Below are positions 60,020-64,000 of a stretch of 64,000 nt of DNA, one piece after another; position 1 is the stretch's first letter; every line of letters begins with the position of its first letter. The notes below the pieces were generated by a model. The model worked only from the letters and a program-made list of their open reading frames with translations, was not told the origin of the DNA and searched no databases. This DNA is from Drosophila pseudoobscura (Eukaryota; Arthropoda; Insecta; Diptera; Drosophilidae): contig NC_046683.1 of NCBI RefSeq assembly GCF_009870125.1, forward strand, positions 7,564,001 to 7,628,000, read 5' to 3'. The translations under genes were made by a program, and so were the position numbers.

Positions 60020-60706
60020 TTTAGTACTATTTTATTTAATAAACACACTATTTAAATGCAGATTTTTTTATTTGGCAAAATTTCAAGCTAGGGATGCAAG
60101 CTAAAGCTGGACAAACATCGATGTTAACATGGATGTCATCGATGTTTTTTCTCAAACATCGATATTTTCAGATTTACACTATAAATAGGATGTTTACAAT
60201 AATAACAATATGTTTGATCTAATGATATATTAGCTAAAAGTATTTGCTTGGAGGGTTTATTTTCTTTTTACATTTTATAAAATAAAAGTGTGGAAAATTT
60301 GAAAAACATCGATGTTTCATCGACGTCGCTACTTTCGATATATTTGATATTTCTTATTCATGAATTTAATTTCAGAAATGGAATATTTGAGATAACACGA
60401 ATACTTTCCATAAGGAAAATAAATTATATTACTTTGTATTCGTCTTCGATTTTGTTTGGGAATGTCACCCAATATATTGATATTTTTGCCAAAAATATCA
60501 CGATATAAATATATTTGATTTTGAAAGATATATCGATATATTGATATTTTGATATATTTTTGACAACCCTACTTATTTTTATGTAATGTCACTTTGTTGT
60601 CGTTTGTTACAAGCAAGAAAAAAAATCGGGCTAGAAACCAAAAAACCAAAGAACCAACAACACTACAATTTGTGCGCTGTGATGTGATAATCAATTGTAA
60701 AGAATT
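60020..60706. promoter_or_regulatory. Shared Spx/Rbcn-3A upstream region with ATCGAT/CGATA clusters
   Basis: Repeated ACATCGATG words at 60115-60125, 60138-60152, 60157-60170 and 60305-60320, and CGATATAT words from 60345 to 60560, including TATATCGATATA at about 60530. Such clusters are DREF and BEAF-32 type sites. The position between two divergent housekeeping genes fits a bidirectional promoter or boundary. Confidence 0.6.
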
Positions 60707-63700
60707 ATGAATTGTCATCAGATATTGAGCGGTGCCTGCAATGCAGGTGACCGGTGCTTCGCCATTGGCTCCGTGGAAGGCATACCATTTACAGTAAGAG
60801 AGAATAGTCCAAGTGTCCCCCCTCTCACCAGTAACCGTTCTATTTATCACGCATCATCTTTCCATTGTACAACAATTTCATGCACACACACACACAGGCA
60901 TACAATTGATACACTCGCCCATTTTTGCCCCTAACGCGTTTGACATATTTGCAAATTCCAATTGGAATGAATGCCCGAGACACCGATCGGAGCGGAGCGC
61001 CCCTTGGTCGCCACATGAGCATGTCCCGTCCCCCCTTAATGTTTGTTATTTACATATATGTACATGCCTGATGCACACTCAGGCACATATGTACCAGTGC
61101 CAATGAAATATTAATGCTGTTTTATTGGTTATATATGTACAGTATACTATATGAATGTATATTTTGCCACACTTGGTGGTCAATTAAATCAAATGCAAAT
61201 GATGAGATAGAGAATATTTTCTGTGTGTAAATTCGATAAAAACAACAAATTGTGTGCGATTGGCTATTCGTGTGTGTGTTCCAGTGGGTGTGTGTGTGTG
61301 TGTGTCTGTCCCAATGCGCGTAAATTGCTTGAGTTGACAAAAAAAAAAAACAGCAGCAGCACAGAGAGAGAAAGAGAGAGCGAGAGACAGGGAGAGTAAA
61401 ACATCAATATTTTTGCCAAATGTTTGTCGATTGAAATAAAAGTAAACTGCATATTTACATACATTGCCAGGCAATAAATTACATTTAAAGGTCAAGTGCT
61501 GGCACACAGGCACACAGAAATGAGCCGAATGCGTAGAAATACATATAAACATATGCGTGCGCGCGCGTGTGTTCGTTGGTGTGTGTGTGTGTGTGTACCC
61601 TTCGATTGGTCAGGTGGCCTTTGATGATGCCCTAATTTTGCAGCTTGCAGCGTTACACCACCTCCCACACACACACACACACACATGCACACACACTCTG
61701 CTCGCCCACGACATAGGGCATTCCCCCTGTTCCAGTTGCATATGCACACTTTCCAGGGAATAACCCTTTGGTATCCCTCTTCATGGCAAAACTAATGCAA
61801 AATATGCTACTATCATGAGAGCCATCTCTGGGTATACCTTACCTTAAACTCCCTCTCTCTCCCGCCTGCATTGGGCACCCTCTCTCCTGTTAAGGAAATC
61901 GTCTGACGTGACGTCTTCTCCAATAAGCAATTGAAAAAATAATAATAAACGGCCATAAAAAATATTGGTATGGTCGTGAGCACGCATTTAAAATGTGATT
62001 TGGGGTTTTTCTATACCCTTGCAAGAGGTATTTCAAATCTCAGATAAAAGGGCATCATAGATCGGCGATAAATCCATCGCTACGCGAAGTCTATCTGTGT
62101 GCCATAGGATCGGTTGACATCTTCCTAGGGTATCACCGAAGTTTTCCGATATGTGATCATTTATCGTTTCTCTTTACGATCACATTTCGATAGGTTCTAA
62201 ACGCAGATATCGAAGAGCCACCAATGTCTGTGGGTGGGGACGGGTGCCGTCCCGTATAGACTCTATATATATATATATATAGACATGTATATATTGTGTA
62301 TATATTTGCCCAGACGGAAAACAGAAACATAATTAACTGTGGCGCATTCTAATGATCGGAACATCTGCCGCGTGCTTGTCCCTGGGACCTATTTACACAC
62401 ATATTACGAGTATTATACATATTTATTTTCTTCTCTGTAATCAGCTTCGCCTCCTCCTCTGATGTTGACATTACTATGCCTCTCTGTCCCACACACTTAT
62501 TGCCATCATTTTAGTTTCAGTTTTATTTTATTTATAATTTGTGTAAGATATTCAAATGATAGTGGCGCCACCTGTATGCCGCAGTATGCCACAAATCCAC
62601 AGGAAAAGAAGAATAGCAAGGAGAAACGAAAGAATGCATAGAAGACGAGCAGGCGACAGATAATCGATCATAATCGGTAATCGATAGGATCCAAAAAACA
62701 CTTCACGTTCGACGTCAGATCCGTTCGTCTCGCTACTACGAGTACGAGTCCTCTCCCAGCGAGTACCATACACGCTGTCCTACTAGCGTGAGAACAGCAA
62801 TAGAATAGGCAAGGGACATGATTAACGGACAACCAAAATAAGGAGACAAGACAAGAATAAGACACATAAAAGTATAAAACATGTAGCCATTAATCGATAG
62901 AGGACATCTTCGAATCTGAGGCGCATCTAGAAATATTCGTAGGGCAACATTTTAATGTACCATTTCTGATGAAGATCCAGAGCAGTGGAACTATAAAATA
63001 GCTACAGAATCATCATAAATACGAATCATTCTGATTGAAGAGAGCGCGAGAGAGAGAGAGGGTTTACTGAAATCATAGAATCAGGAGTTTTGGGGGAAAA
63101 CTCCGACTTAAGAGCTCTCTTGCCGATTTGTTGGAATTCCGTTTTTTAAACGATAATGAGCATATCAGCGACAGCTTGGCAAATAAATCAAACACCACAC
63201 ACACAAACTATTTCTATGGAGTAGCTATAACCAGTTACCAGGTAACCCCCCGGTAACCCTTGTGGTGGCTGGCCTCTTGTCAACCAAAACCCAACCGTAT
63301 GACGATGATAAGCCCGCCCCTTATGCAGTGGTCGGTTATCACATCCCACACACAATGATATAGAAATTTAAAGATAACGAGCTACTACGAAATATATGTA
63401 CTATATAACCGATCTTTTGTTTTCCTTTCATTTTCCATGTGTGTGTTTTTTCTTTTTTTTGCAGGCCTACGCCGCCGGCTGCAATGTAGTCATCCTAGCA
63501 AGCACCTTCGAGCGTGTCCAGATCATACCGGGCGCTAGTCATGGCTATGTGAAGATATCCGCCCTCGATTGCAGCACCGATACCGGCAAAATAGCGGCTG
63601 CCTACGAGAATAAGATATGCATTTTTGAGCCCACGCCGGTGATTGAGTCCAGCAAGCATAATACCCATTTCCTAGACTACAGGTGAGATTCTATAAATTG

Positions 63701-64000
63701 TAAACTGTAAACTGTAACGAGTGGAAAATGCAAAGCGAATAGATACATTCGCTACAAATGAAAACGGAATAGAATGCAGGAACGAAAGCTGTATTTGCTG
63801 TTCATACAGCATTCCCCATAATCAAACCGATACAAAATATTGTTGAGTGCCTTTTTGAATGTTTCAGTAGATAATACGCCTTTGCTACGAGAGCCACTCG
63901 TTCGATTAAAGACGAGAAGTAACCCATAAGCGAACAGACACGTTCGTTACAAACAAATTCAGAGATAAATGGGGGACAAAAAGGCAGGTTTCAGTGCATT
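60707..64000 (+). CDS. Rbcn-3A: Rabconnectin-3A (DmX), 5' part, runs off the window
   Basis: Two coding exons are visible: 60707-60793 (29 codons, [20 protein letters not shown]) and 63465-63682. They join in phase 0 to read [18 protein letters not shown]. The second ends in a GTGAGA donor with two bases of a split Arg codon. The sequence is the start of the N-terminal beta-propeller of DMXL/Rabconnectin-3A, a very large WD40 protein that regulates V-ATPase assembly and endosomal acidification, and thereby Notch signalling. Intron 1 is 2.67 kb. More than 90 per cent of the coding sequence lies beyond the right edge. Confidence 0.93.
60794..63464 (+). other. First intron of Rbcn-3A
   Basis: Holds (GT)n at 61287-61305, (GT)n at 61580-61597, (CA)n at 61666-61685, a TATATA run at 62262-62280 and the repeat at 62005-62170. 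No nested gene supported. Confidence 0.55.
62005..62170. repeat. Dispersed repeat starting CTATACCCTTGCAAGAGGTAT
   Basis: CTATACCCTTGCAAGAGGTA is close to the common fly word TATACCCTTGCAGAGGGTAT, which is roughly the reverse of the GGGTATAA end of the repeat at 54920-55098. The boundaries are uncertain. Confidence 0.45.
63683..64000 (+). other. Second intron of Rbcn-3A, incomplete
   Basis: Intron sequence with a degenerate internal repeat: CGAATAGATACATTCGCTACAAATGAAAA at about 63736 resembles GCGAACAGACACGTTCGTTACAAACAAA at about 63931. Confidence 0.5.

Noticed and set aside
61287-61763. Cys/Val- and Thr/His-rich ORFs in Rbcn-3A intron 1
   Set aside because: They translate (GT)n and (CA)n microsatellites.
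1-64000. CRISPR arrays, bacterial operons, tRNA or rRNA genes
   Set aside because: Scanned by eye; no regularly spaced identical repeats, no tRNA-like internal promoter boxes with cloverleaf pairing and no rRNA cores seen. The DNA is clearly insect nuclear.

Overview
The window is nuclear DNA of a fruit fly. Genes are spliced, with many short introns of about 60-90 bases and GT/AG borders. Introns and spacers are A+T-rich with (GT)n and (CA)n tracts. Several proteins are close matches to Drosophila melanogaster proteins I know: Prosalpha4, Spt6, schlank, Spx and Rbcn-3A. Most of the genes I can place (Spt6, schlank, Spx, Rbcn-3A, the Josephin-like gene) are X-linked in D. melanogaster, so this is probably Muller element A of a non-melanogaster species. 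The obscura group is my guess from overall look only.

Layout. 0.5-1.8 kb (+): XK-related membrane protein. 2.9-3.8 kb (+): proteasome alpha4. 5.4-16.2 kb (+): large ARID4-type chromatin gene (hat-trick), with the sulfite oxidase gene nested antisense in its 2.9-kb intron at 7.5-9.3 kb. 18.8-19.6 kb (-): short-chain dehydrogenase. 20.2-21.0 kb: gene debris. 21.2-22.9 kb (+): USP39. 23.2-23.9 kb (+): small coiled-coil protein that looks SNAP-25-like. 24.6-24.7 kb: a 114-bp Tc1/mariner-type MITE. 24.9-26.4 kb (-): UBE3D-like protein, divergent from a cytochrome b5 gene at 27.2-28.8 kb (+). 30.1-32.3 kb (-): a rapidly evolving protein with zinc-binding-type cysteines. 33.4-33.6 kb (-): a candidate 56-codon ORF with a poly(A) signal. 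34.0-40.8 kb (-): Spt6 in six exons. 41.1-46.4 kb: degenerate tandem repeat array. 46.8-57.0 kb (+): schlank (ceramide synthase), with an intronless Josephin-domain gene antisense in its 8.7-kb intron. 58.9-60.0 kb (-): Spx (SF3B4). 60.7-64.0 kb (+): first two coding exons of Rbcn-3A, which runs off the right edge.

Most genes are housekeeping functions (proteolysis, ubiquitin, splicing, transcription elongation, lipid synthesis). Their upstream regions carry matching core-promoter words: DRE (TATCGATA), Motif 6 (TTCGGTATATTT) and Motif 1 (CGGTCACACTG). The most unusual feature is that the upstream regions of Prosalpha4, UBE3D-like, cytochrome b5 and schlank contain copies of one dispersed repeat family that carries these words. 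Upstream of schlank the family has expanded into a roughly 5-kb array. Exon coordinates were deduced by reading splice sites and checking that every junction keeps frame; no alignment tool was used.
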